DNA from: Acanthochromis polyacanthus
Lineage: Eukaryota; Chordata; Actinopteri; Pomacentridae
DNA: 64,000 bases
Direction: 5' to 3'
NCBI RefSeq assembly: GCF_021347895.1
Contig: NC_067117.1
Location: 241,927-305,926, forward strand
Position 1 is the first letter of the stretch, and each line of letters opens with the position of its first letter. Below are positions 36,938-49,700 of the stretch, in pieces. Under the pieces are notes generated by a model that was not told the DNA's origin, did no database searches, and saw only the letters and a program-made list of their open reading frames with translations. The position numbers were made by a program, and so were the translations under genes.

Positions 36938-37659
36938 GTCAAAAATTATTGATCAGAATTTACAGTTACTAAGGCAGGAGCGGTCTGAAAATATATTACA
37001 TCACCTGAAACATTCAAAAACCTACAAACTGCTGCCAGAAAACTAGGAGACACGACAAGAACGTTGGACTAACATTAGATCAACGTAGATCAACGTTAGA
37101 TCAACTTTGGATCAGGACAGATTCAGGAACGAAACTCTTCATCAGTTCAGGCTAAAGTTTTAAATTCTTCGTCTGGAACAAATAAAATCAGGATTTTACT
37201 CCAGCTACCATTAATCTGATTCATTCATCTGGAAATCAATTAACTGATCAGAAACACGACAGATTATTGATTCCTGAACAGTCAGAGGACAGGACCTGGC
37301 TTCTGATGAGTTACTGATGAATGTGGCGGCTTTTCATTAATGAATTTTAAAATCAGCGCTCCTGATTGTTCTGATGGAAGACAGAATAAAAACAGAAATC
37401 ATCTAAATCATTGATCAGCTATCACTGATTGATCGATAGCAGATTAATAATTAAACTATTTCTATTTGAACAGCAGCAGTTTGTGTGAGAACAGCAGCGA
37501 TAGACCTTTAGTCAGTGATGGATGGAACCAGTGTTTAGATGTTTAGATCTGATCATGGAGGACGTCCAGGTTCAGTGCAAAGAGTCTCAGAGAAATCTAA
37601 GAAGAAACCATCTGCTGAGGGACGGATGGAGGATAGAAGGACTGCTTCAGGTCAGGGTA

Positions 37660-37775
37660 ACCTTCTGGAGCTCCTCTGGACCTCCTCTGGAGCTCCTCTG
37701 GAGCTCCTCTGGACCTCCTCTGGACCTCCTCTGGACCTCCTCTGGACCTCCTCTGGACCTCCTCTGGACCTCCTC
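37660..37775. repeat. 12-bp minisatellite starting at the aldh4a1 stop codon
   Basis: About nine copies of GGTCCAGAGGA and GCTCCAGAGGA-type units on the gene strand. The first, TGAGGAGGTCC, includes the TGA stop of aldh4a1 (37776-37774). It forms the start of the 3' UTR. Confidence 0.93.
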
Positions 37776-40700
37776 AGCCCATGTAGGGGTACTTCCACTC
37801 TGTCAGGGGGACATGAGTCTCCTTCACCACCTGAGGAGATGTCCACCTCAGGACATAATGTGGACCTCCAGGTTTGTCGTTGGTGCCTTGATGAAGAGCA
37901 GAGTTGTGTTAAACGTGATGGAGCAGATGGACCTGACCTTCAGCTGGACGTCTCCTACCTGAAGCTCTTGCGCCTCCAAACGGCTGCTGGGCCACGATGG
38001 AGCCGGTGGACTTGTCGTTGACGTAGTAGTTTCCTGCAGCGTTCCTCAGAGCTTCGGCCGCATCGCTGATCACCTTCCTACGGAAACAAACTCAGCTTTA
38101 GAACTTTATCAGCAGTTCCACAACCAACTAACTCCACTTCTACTGGACCCAGGAACCCTCAGAGAACCAACCAGAACCATCAGAGACTTTACAACATCTG
38201 GTTCTGTGACGTCCCTCTGAACAAACACGTGTGTGCAGATGAACACATCTTACTGGTCCTTAGCGAACACGGCTCCAGTCAGAGCGTACGGAGATGTTCT
38301 GTCGATCAGCTGCAGAACCTTCTGGTAGTCCTTCTCTGGATAGACGTAGACAGTGAGGACCGGCCCGAAGATCTCCTGCAGGACAGCACAGAACGTAGAA
38401 CCAGAACAATGTAGAACCAGAACAGGACAGAACGTAGAACCAGAACAGGACAGGACAGGACAGAGTGTAAAACAGGACAGGGCAGAACGTAGAACCAGAA
38501 TGTAGAACCACAACAGGACAGAACGTAGAACCAGAACAACGTAGAACCAGAACAGGACAGAACGTAGAACCAGAACAGGACAGGACAGGACAGTGTAAAA
38601 CAGAACAGGACAGAACGTAGAACGTAGAATGAAGTGATTCAGATGAAACTCGTTTAGTTCATGCTTCTCCAAGTCCTGGCTGATTAATGATGTCATCTGC
38701 TGCTGAACAGAACAATCGGACCTTGGCAGAACCGGTACCTCGTTCATGATGGCATCCTGAGGGTCTCGGGTCTCGACAATGGTCGGTTCCACAAAGTAAC
38801 CCTTGGAGTCGTCACAGGTTCCTCCAGAGATCACCGTCAGGTTTGGAGAAGACTTGGCGTGTTCCAGCCACCTCTTTATCCGAGCAAAGGACTGCAGAGA
38901 AGACCCCGGTTAGAACAGAACTAGAACAGAACCAGACCAGAACCAGACCTAGCGTACCTTGTCGTCGATCACAGCAGAGAAGAAGGTGCCGAAGTCCTCC
39001 ACCGGCTGCCAGAAGAACACAAGTCATGAATCAGCATCAGTTCTGACCTGCTTCTAGACGAGTCCAATCCCTCTGGAGGACATCTACCAGATGTTTGGAC
39101 CTTCAAGCTCCTCACTAAACTACTCTGTTCTCCTTCTACTGATTTATATCAAGTCGTTCAATGTTTGACCAAATGATGGACCCGGAAATCACCAGACTGT
39201 TGGAAAAATACACCGTCCGTCTTTCTGTCCCTCTGTCCACCTGTCTGTCTATCTTTCTGTCTGTATGTCTGTCTACCTATCTGTCTGTCTCTCTGGCTAC
39301 CTGTCTGACTGTCTCTCTGTCCACCTGTCTGACTGTCTCTCTGTCCACCTGTCTGTCTCTCTGTCCACCTGTCTGTCCCTCTGTCCACCTGTCTGTCTAT
39401 CTTTCTGTCTGTATGTCTGTCTACCTATCTGTCTGTCTCTCTGGCTACCTGTCTGTCTGTCTCTCTGTCCACCTGTCTGTCCACTCACGTCTCCCACTCT
39501 GACATCTCTGAGGACGTCCACCATCTTCTGTCTGATCTGGGGCCACAGGCTGTCGGGGACGTACATCCTGGAACAGGCTGAACATTTCTGACCTCCGAAC
39601 TCAAAGGCTGAGCGGATGGTTCCCATGACGACGCTCTGGATGTCGGCAGACGAGTGGACGAAGTGGAAGTTCTTCCCTCCGCATTCTGAGGAGGAACAGA
39701 GCAGCTGGTCAGAGCAGAACACCAGATCTTTGTAGAAGGTCGTCTGGAGATCTTTATGAAGGTAAAGCTTCAACAGAAACATCTCAGGAGATACCAACGG
39801 CTAGAACCTGAAGTGGAACCTGAGCTGGAACCCGAGCTAGAACCCAAACTGAGACCTGAACTGGAACCTGAGCTAGAACCCAAACTGGAACCTGAACTAG
39901 GACCTGAACTAGAACCAGAAGTTTCCTCATCTTGTCATGGATTCACCATCTGTAACGTGGGCCAGGTGTTAAAACATGAAATCAGTTGATCCGTCTTTAG
40001 GGTCTTTAGGTTAACTCAACTGAGAACTGTTGGAGAATCCTGACCATCTTTACCATCCACCACCAACTACCATGAAACATCTCAACTCTAGAAGACAGAA
40101 CCATCCACACTCTAGAACCTCCTACATTCATGAAAACCCAAGAGACGGGACTGGTAGGTTCTTGGAGACGTTTTCACCTCTCCTCCAAGACGAGAGGTGA
40201 AAACGTCTTGAAGAACCGACCAGAAAAGTCCAGTTAGTTTCTCCTGAATCTCCTTCGACCACCAGCACCTGGATGACTCACCTCCTGCCAGCCGAGGGAA
40301 GGTTCTGTAGGTGTCCACGTTCTGGGCGACCTGCTTCCACAGACGCTTGAAGGTCCTTCAAACACAGAGTCACAGCAGCATCAACATACAGCTCATTAAG
40401 GAACAAACGTTGGGTTTGTGGTTCCGGTTCTTACGGAACACTGCCGGTGAAGTTGATGCCGGCCAGGTGCTCCGAGGAGGTGACCGCGTCTCCAAAAACC
40501 GGACCGTCGGCCGGGAGGAACTGGATGATGTTTGGCGGCAGACCGGACTCCCTCAGGACTCTGTAGACGGCGTAGCTGGCAGACATGGCGGTGTCACTGG
40601 GCTTCCACAGAACCACGTTCCCCTGATAGAACCCAGCAGGTCCACGGTCAGAGGGAGTCCATACGGGCACGGGTCATGGTTCATGTTTTGATGTTGCATG

Positions 40701-43700
40701 TTTTATGTTTTCATGTTACATGTATGTTTCCATGTTTCATGTTTTCATTTTACATGTATGTTTCATGTTACATGTTTTCATGTTACATGTATGTTTTCAT
40801 GGTACATGTTTCATGTTTTCATGGTACATGTATGTTTTCATGTCACATGTTTTAATATTACACATATGTTTTCATGTTTCATGTTTTCATGTTACATGTA
40901 TGTTTTCATGGTACATGTTTCATGATTTCATGTTACATGTTGTATGTCTCATGTTTTCATGTTACATGTATGTTTTCATGTTACATGTTTCATGGTACAT
41001 GTATGTTTTCATGGTACATGTATGTTTTCATTTTACATGTATGTTTTCATGGTGCATGTATGTTTTCATTTTACATGTATGTCTTCATGGTGCATGTTTC
41101 ATGTTTTCATGTTACATGTATGTTTTCATGGTACACATTTCATGTTTTCATGTTACATGTATGTTTTCATGGTACACGTTTCATGTTTTCATGTTGTATG
41201 TTTTTATGGTACATATTTCATGTTTTCATGTTACATGTATGTCACATGTATGATTTTTATGTTACACGTTGTATGTCACGTTTTCATGTTACATATTGTA
41301 TGTTTTCATGCTACATGTTGTAGATCACATGTTTTGATGTTGCATGTTTTATGTTTTCATGTTACATGTATGTTTCCATGTTTCATGTTTTAATTTTACA
41401 TGTTTTCATATTACATGTGGTATGTTTTCATGTTACATGTTGCATGTTTTCATGGTACATGTATGTTTTCATGGTACATGTATGTTTTCATTTTACATGT
41501 ATGTTTTCATGGTGCATGTTTCATGTTTTCATGTTACATGTATGTTTTCATGGTACATGTTTCACGTTTTCATGATACACGTATGTTTTCATGTTACATG
41601 TATGTTTTCATGGTACATGTTTCATGTTTTCATGGTACATGTTGTATGTTTTCATGTCACATGTTTTAATGTTACACGTATGTTTTCATGTTTCATGTTA
41701 CATGTATGTTTTCATGTTACATGTATGTTTTCATGGTACGTTTCATGTTTTCATGTTACATGTATGTTTTCATGTAACATGTATGTTTTCATGTTACATG
41801 TATGTTTTCATGTTACATGTTTCATGTTTTCATGGTACATGTATGTTTTCATGGTACATGTTTTAATGTTACACGTATGTTTTCATGTTTCATGTTTTTA
41901 TGTTACATGTATGTTTTCATGTTACATGCTGTATGTCTCATGTTTTCATGTTACATGTTCTATGTTTTCATGTTACATGTTGTATGTCACATGTTTTAAT
42001 GTTACATGTTGTATGTTTACATGTTACACGTATGTTTTCATGTTTTCATGTTACATGTATGTTTTCATGGTACACGTTTCATGTTTTCATGTTACATGTA
42101 TGTTTTCATGGTACATGTTTCATGTTTTCATGTTGTATGTTTTTATGGTACATATTTCATGTTTTCATGTTACATGTTGTATGTCACATGTATGATTTTT
42201 ATGTTACAAGTTGTATGTCACATTTTCATGTTACATATTGTATGTTTTCATGTTACATGTTGTAGATCACATGTTTTGATGTTGCATGTTTTATGTTTTC
42301 ATGTTACATGTATGTTTCCATGTTTCATGTTTTAATTTTACATGTTTTCATATTACATGTTGTATGTTTTCATGTTACATGTTGTATGTTTTCATGTTAC
42401 ATGTTGCATGTTTTCATTTTACATGTATGTTTTCATGGTACATGTATGTTTTCATGGTGCATGTTTCATGTTTTCCTGTTACATGTATGTTTTCATGTTA
42501 CATGTTTCATGTTTTCCTGTTACATGTATGTTTTCATGGTACATGTTTCATGTTTTCATGTTACACGTTTTCATGGTACATGTTTTAATGTTACACGTAT
42601 GTTTTCATGTTTCATGTTTTATGTTACATGTATGTTTTCATGTTACATGTTGTATGTTTTCATGTTACATGTTTTTATGTTACATGTATGTTTTCATGGT
42701 GCATGTTTCATGTTTTCATGTTACATGTATGTTTTCATGGTACATGTTTCATGTTTTCATGTTACATGTATGTTTTCATGGTACATGTTTCATGTTTTCA
42801 TGGTACATGTATGTTTTCATGTCACATGTTTTAATGTTACACGTATGTTTTCATGTTTCATGTTTTATGTTACATGTATGTTTTCATGTTACATGTTGTA
42901 TGTTTTCATGTTACATGTATGTTTTCATGTTACATGTATGTTTTCATGTTACATGTATGTTTTCATGTTACATGTATGTTTTCATGGTACATGTTTCATG
43001 TTTTCATGTTACATGTATGTTTTCATGTTACATGTATGTTTTCATGTTACATGTATGTTTTCATGGTACATGTTTCATGTTTTCATGTTACATGTATGTT
43101 TTCATGTTACATGTATGTTTTCATGGTACATGTATGTTTTCATGGTACATGTTTCATGTTTTCATGGTACATGTTGTATGTTTTCATGGTACATGTTTTA
43201 ATGTTACACGTATGTTTTCATGTTTCATGTTTTTATGTTACATGTATGTTTTCATGGTACATGTTTCATGTTTTCATGTTACATGTTGTATGTTTTCATG
43301 TTACATGTTTTTATGTTACATGTATGTTTTCATTTTACATGTATGTTTTCATGGTACATGTTGTATGTTTTCATGTTACATGTTGTATGTTTTCATGTTA
43401 CATGTTGTATGTTTTCATGTTACATGTTGTATGTTTTCATGTTACATGTATGTTTTCATGTTACATGTATGTTTTCATGTTACATGTTGTATGTCTCATG
43501 TTTTCATGTACATGTTGTATGTCACATGTTTTAATGTTACATGTTGTATGTTTACATGTTACACGTATGTTTTCATGTTTCATGTTTTCATGTTACATGT
43601 ATGTTTTCATGGTACATGTTTTCATGTTGTATGTTTTCATGGTACATGTTTCATGTTTTCATGTTAAATGTCTGTTGGATTCTCACCATCACAGCTGGAG

Positions 43701-46700
43701 TTCCTGCCAAGTTTCCTCCGATCGCAGTGAAGTTAAACGGAGCCACAGCAGCAACGAAACCCTGCAACACACACAGTGTAGCATTAGAACATGTTATTCT
43801 TACGTTAGAACATGTTATTGTTCCGTTAGAACACGCGTGTTCCTACCTCCAGGCCCCGGTACAGCATGGTGTTGGTGCTCTCAGCAGCGTCCAGCGGCTG
43901 CTGGTTCTGCAGTTCAATGGCGTGTTTGGCGTTAAACCTGAAGAAGTCGATCAGTTCAGCAGCAGCATCGATCTCAGCCTGGACCACCGTCTTCCCCTGG
44001 ACACAGAGGACACCTGTCTGTCTGTCCAGCTGTGTCCTACCTGTCCGTCTGTCCAGCTGTGTCCTACCTGTCTGTCTGTCCAGCTGTGTCCTACCTGTCC
44101 GTCTGTCCAGCTGTGTCCTACCTGTCCGTCTGTCCAGCTGTGTCCTACCTGTCTGTCCAGCTGTGTCCTACCTGTCCGTCTGTCCAGCTGTGTCCTACCT
44201 GTCTGTCTGTCCAGCTGTGTCCTACCTGTCTGTCTGTCCAGCTGTGTCCTACCTGTCTGTCTGTCCAGCTGTGTCCTACCTGTCTGTCTGTCCAGCTGTG
44301 TCCTACCCGTCTGTCCAGCTGTGTCCTACCCGTCTGTCCAGCTGTGTCCTACCCGTCTGTCCAGCTGTGTCCTACCCGTCTGTCCAGCTGTGTCCTACCC
44401 GTCTGTCCAGCTGTGTCCTACCCGTCTGTCCAGCTGTGTCCTACCCGTCTGTCCAGCTGTGTCCTACCTGTCCTATCATGGTCTTGGCCAGGACCTCGGC
44501 CCTCTTCGGTCCACTAATGATGTCGGCTGCTTTGAACAGAACCTGGGCTCTGTCCTGGACCGGCTTCAGGTCCCATTCTCTCCTGGCTGCCACCGATGCC
44601 TCGATGGCTTTATTGATCAGCTCCTAATCAATCAGAGATGATACGATTTATTGATCAGCTCCTGGATCGATATTAACTCTGATATATTAACTAAAACTGG
44701 TCTTGGACCGCTGTCAGTCTGGAACTCAACTGAGGTTCTGGTTCTGATTAGAACCTGAAAGGACCTCAGCACAGAAACACACACAATGTAAAACAACACA
44801 AAGACACACAACGAACCAACAGAACTCACCTTATCAGCATAGCAGAACTTAGCCACTTTATGGGAATGATTGAAGGGCTGGAAGGAGAACAGAGAACAGT
44901 CAGTGTTACTGAGGATAAACCTCAGCTTATAGTCAGTGTTACTGAGGATAAATCTCAGCTTATAGTCAGTGTTACTGAGGATAAATCTCAGCTTATAGTC
45001 AGTGTTACTGAGGATAAATCTCAGCTTATAGTCAGTGTTACTGAGGATAAATCTCAGCTTATAGTCAGTGTTACTGAGGATAAATCTCAGCTTATAGTCA
45101 GTGTTACTGAGGATAAATCTCAGCTTATAGTCAGTGTTACTGAGGATAAATCTCAGCTTATAGTCAGTGTTACTGAGGATAAACCTCAGCTTATAGTCAG
45201 TGTTACTGAGGATAAATCTCAGCTTATAGTCAGTGTCACTGAGGATAAATACACTGAGGTTACAGCAGGACGTCTCACCGACAGCTGATATCTGATGTCT
45301 TTGGTCCAAACATGTTCGTCTCCAACCACACAGGGAATCTCCTCCGTCGCCCCCTTCAGGCTGTTCAACACCTGTAGACACACACACACAATAAACACAC
45401 AACCTGAAGACACATAATAAACACAAAACCTGTAGACACACACAATAAACACACAACCTGCAGACACACACACATAATAAACACACAACCTGCAGACACA
45501 CACACAATAAACACACAACCTGCAGACACATAATAAACACAAAACCTGTAGACACACACAATAAACACAACCTGCAGACACACAACAAACACACAACCTG
45601 CAGTTGTTTACCTGCAGCAGTTCTTTTCTCTCTGAACTTCCCTCAGTGAATCCGAGGATCGGCTCATTCTTCACCTCCACGGCTGCACAGGACGATGTCT
45701 GGAACCTGCAGACACACAACAGACACACAACCTTCATGTAGACACAACAATACAATCATTTGTCTAAAGCTGCTCTGATCAACAACAAGCTGCTGGAAAA
45801 ACGTTGAACGAAACTGGTTTAACTGGACTAAACTGGTTTAACTGGACTAAACTGGTTTAACTGGACTAAACTGTTTAACTGGACTAAACTGGTTTAACTG
45901 GACTAAACTGGTTTAACTGGACTAAACTGGTTTAACTGGACTAAGCTGGTTTAACTGGACTAAACTGGTTTAACTGGACTAAACTGTTTAACTGGACTAA
46001 ACTGGTTTAACTGGACTAAGCTGGTTTAACTGGACTAAACTGTTTAACTGGACTAAACTGGTTTAACTGGACTAAGCTGGTTTAACTGGACTAAACTGGT
46101 TTAACTGGACTAAGCTGGTTTAACTGGACTAAACTGTTTAACTGGACTAAACTGGTTTAACTGGACTAAGCTGGTTTAACTGGACTAAACTGTTTAACTG
46201 GACTAAACTGGTTTAACTGGACTAAACTGTTTAACTGGACTAAACTGTTTAACTGGACTAAACTGGTTTAACTGGACTAAACTGTTTAGCTGGACTAAAC
46301 TGTTTAACTGGACTAAACTGTTTAACTGGACTAAACTGGTTTAACTGGACTAAGCTGGTTTAACTGGACTAAGCTGGTTTAACTGGACTAAACTGTTTAA
46401 CTGGACTAAACTGGTTTAACTGGACTAAACTGTTTAACTGGACTAAACTGGTTTAACTGGACTAAACTGTTTAACTGGACTAAACTGGTTTAACTGGACT
46501 AAACTGTTTAACTGGACTAAACTGTTTAACTGGACTAAGCTGGTTTAACTGGACTAAACTGGTTTAACTGGACTAAGCTGGTTTAACTGGACTAAACTGT
46601 TTAACTGGACTAAACTGTTTAACTGGACTAAACTGGTTTAACTGGACTAAACTGTTTAACTGGACTAAACTGTTTAACTGGACTAAACTGGTTTAACTGG

Positions 46701-49700
46701 ACTAAACTGTTTAGCTGGACTAAACTGTTTAACTGGACTAAACTGTTTAACTGGACTAAACTGGTTTAACTGGACTAAGCTGGTTTAACTGGACTAAGCT
46801 GGTTTAACTGGACTAAACTGTTTAACTGGACTAAACTGGTTTAACTGGACTAAACTGTTTAACTGGACTAAACTGGTTTAACTGGACTAAACTGTTTAAC
46901 TGGACTAAACTGGTTTAACTGGACTAAACTGTTTAACTGGACTAAACTGTTTAACTGGACTAAGCTGGTTTAACTGGACTAAACTGGTTTAACTGGACTA
47001 AGCTGGTTTAACTGGACTAAACTGTTTAACTGGACTAAACTGTTTAACTGGACTAAACTGGTTTAACTGGACTAAACTGGTTTAACTGGACTAAACTGTT
47101 TAACTGGACTAAACTGGTTTAACTGGACTAAACTGTTTAACTGGACTAAACTGTTTAACTGGACTAAGCTGGTTTAACTGGACTAAACTGGTTTAACTGG
47201 ACTAAGCTGGTTTAACTGGACTAAACTGTTTAACTGGACTAAACTGTTTAACTGGACTAAACTGGTTTAACTGGACTAAACTGTTTAACTGGACTAAACT
47301 GTTTAACTGGACTAAACTGGTTTAACTGGACTAAACTGTTTAGCTGGACTAAACTGTTTAACTGGACTAAACTGTTTAACTGGACTAAACTGGTTTAACT
47401 GGACTAAGCTGGTTTAACTGGACTAAGCTGGTTTAACTGGACTAAACTGTTTAACTGGACTAAACTGGTTTAACTGGACTAAACTGTTTAACTGGACTAA
47501 ACTGGTTTAACTGGACTAAACTGTTTAACTGGACTAAACTGTTTAACTGGACTAAGCTGGTTTAACTGGACTAAACTGGTTTAACTGGACTAAGCTGGTT
47601 TAACTGGACTAAACTGTTTAACTGGACTAAACTGTTTAACTGGACTAAACTGTTTAACTGGACTAAACTGGTTTAACTGGACTAAACCGGTATTTTCCTA
47701 CCAGTTGTGTTCCAGTTTGAGTTAATAACTGTGTGTTGTTACAGTAGTTGGACTAATCGGCAAAGCGAATAATATCGTGATGCAGCTTTGTTTCCATTTT
47801 AACTGGAGTTCAGCTTACATAGATCCGTAGGAACAGAATTGTGACAGAAGTCTCGGACCTCCTGTGGTACAAAAATCAGCTGAAACTCATCATGTCTGAC
47901 AGAAAACACACAAACTGAACTTTTCATCAGTTGTGTTGTTTATGATGAGAAAATTACACAAAAAACATCAAAATACAGAAAGTAAATCACAAAAACTACA
48001 CAAACAACTAAAACTAGGCACAAAACCACAATAAACATCAAAAATTAGACACAAAATCACAAAAACATCAAGAACTACACACAAAACCATAAAAACAACA
48101 AAAATTAGACACAAAACCTCAAAAATTAGACAAAATCACAAAAACTAGACATGAAACAATTAAAACTAGGCACAAAACCACAAAAATACACTAAAAACAT
48201 CAAAAACTAAACACAAAATGATTTTAAAAAATCCACACAAACATAAAGTGTCTCTAAACATGTAAACAATGAAACGTCTCCAGGATGTGGAGGTTTATCT
48301 CGGAGTCCAGTTGGTCTGGGTTCTGCTGGTTTTTAGCTGGTCTGGTTTTTATCTGGTCTGTTTTTTCCTGGTCTGGGTTCTGCTGGTTTTTAGCTGGTCT
48401 GGTTTTTATCTGGTCTGTTTTTTTCCTGGTCTGGGTTCTGCTGGTTTTAAGCTGGTCTGGGTTCTGCTGGTTTTTAGCTGATCTGGTTTTTATCTGGTCT
48501 GTTTTTTCCTGGTCTGGGTTCTGCTGGTTTTTAGCTGGTCTGGGTTCTGCTGGTTTTTAGCTGATCTGGTTTTTATCTGGTCTGTTTTTTTCCTGGTCTG
48601 GGTTCTGCTGGTTTTTAGCTGGTCTGGGTTCTGCTGGTTTTTAGCTGATCTGGTTTTTATCTGGTCTGTTTTTTTCCTGGTCTGGGTTCTGCTGGTTTTT
48701 AGCTGGTCTGGGTTCTGCTGGTTTTTAGCTGGTCTGGTTTTTATCTGGTCTGTTTTTTTCCTGGTCTGGGTTCTGCTGGTTTTAAGCTGGTCTGGGTTCT
48801 GCTGGTTTTTAGCTGATCTGTTTTTTATCTGGTCTGTTTTTTCCTGGTCTGGGTTCTGCTGGTTTTTAGCTGGTCTGGGCTGTGCTCTCTGAATGATTAG
48901 CCCTTCAGTCTGAAGGTCACCAGCTGGAGTTCTGGCAGAAGTTCTCAGGTTTCTTCAACAAACGTCTGGACGCCGACACACAAACAAACATCTGGTTTCT
49001 CAGAAAGTTTCCATAAATCCTGGAACTGTCCATGACCCTGAACCGGACTCTGCTGTTGGTTTAAGGATTAGTTTGACTAATTATTAATCTGTGGGTCATT
49101 TTCATCATGAATCAGCTGTTTTTAGTCCAGTCGGGTTGGACCTGAAACATCTGGACCCGCAGCTGGACCTGGTGGACAAAAAACTAGACATACAGCATCA
49201 AAAAACAGAAACTAAACCATAAAAACTAAACATAAAGAACCAAAAAAAAAGAGAAATTTAACCACAAAAACTAAACATAAAGCACCAAAAAAAAGAAACT
49301 TAACCATAAAAACTAGACACAAAACATTAAACTAGACATAAACATTTAAAACTAGACATAAAACCATCAAAATTATACATAAAACTAAAATAAAACAGAA
49401 CCACAAAAACTAGACATATGGAGCTCAATTGACTCTACAGTTCACAGAGCTCTATGTAGCCCCTGGTTCTAGTCTGTTCTAAAATTAGACATGTTTTAAA
49501 TGGAGTCTGGTTCTGTAGAGTCTGTAGAGCTCTATGTAGCTGTAAACAGAGACTGCTTCTAGTCAATTTTTAAATTAGACATGTTTTGAATGGAGTCTGG
49601 TCTACAGGAGGCTGAACCACTTTTATGACTGAACAAAGCTCGTTAAACATCGATAAATCCTGATTCTGCTGATCAGACTCATCGATCACATTGACAGGTG

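Noticed and set aside
40705..43935. Many overlapping frames rich in CFHVTCMFSWYM
   Set aside because: All derive from the ACATGT array in aldh4a1 intron 7.
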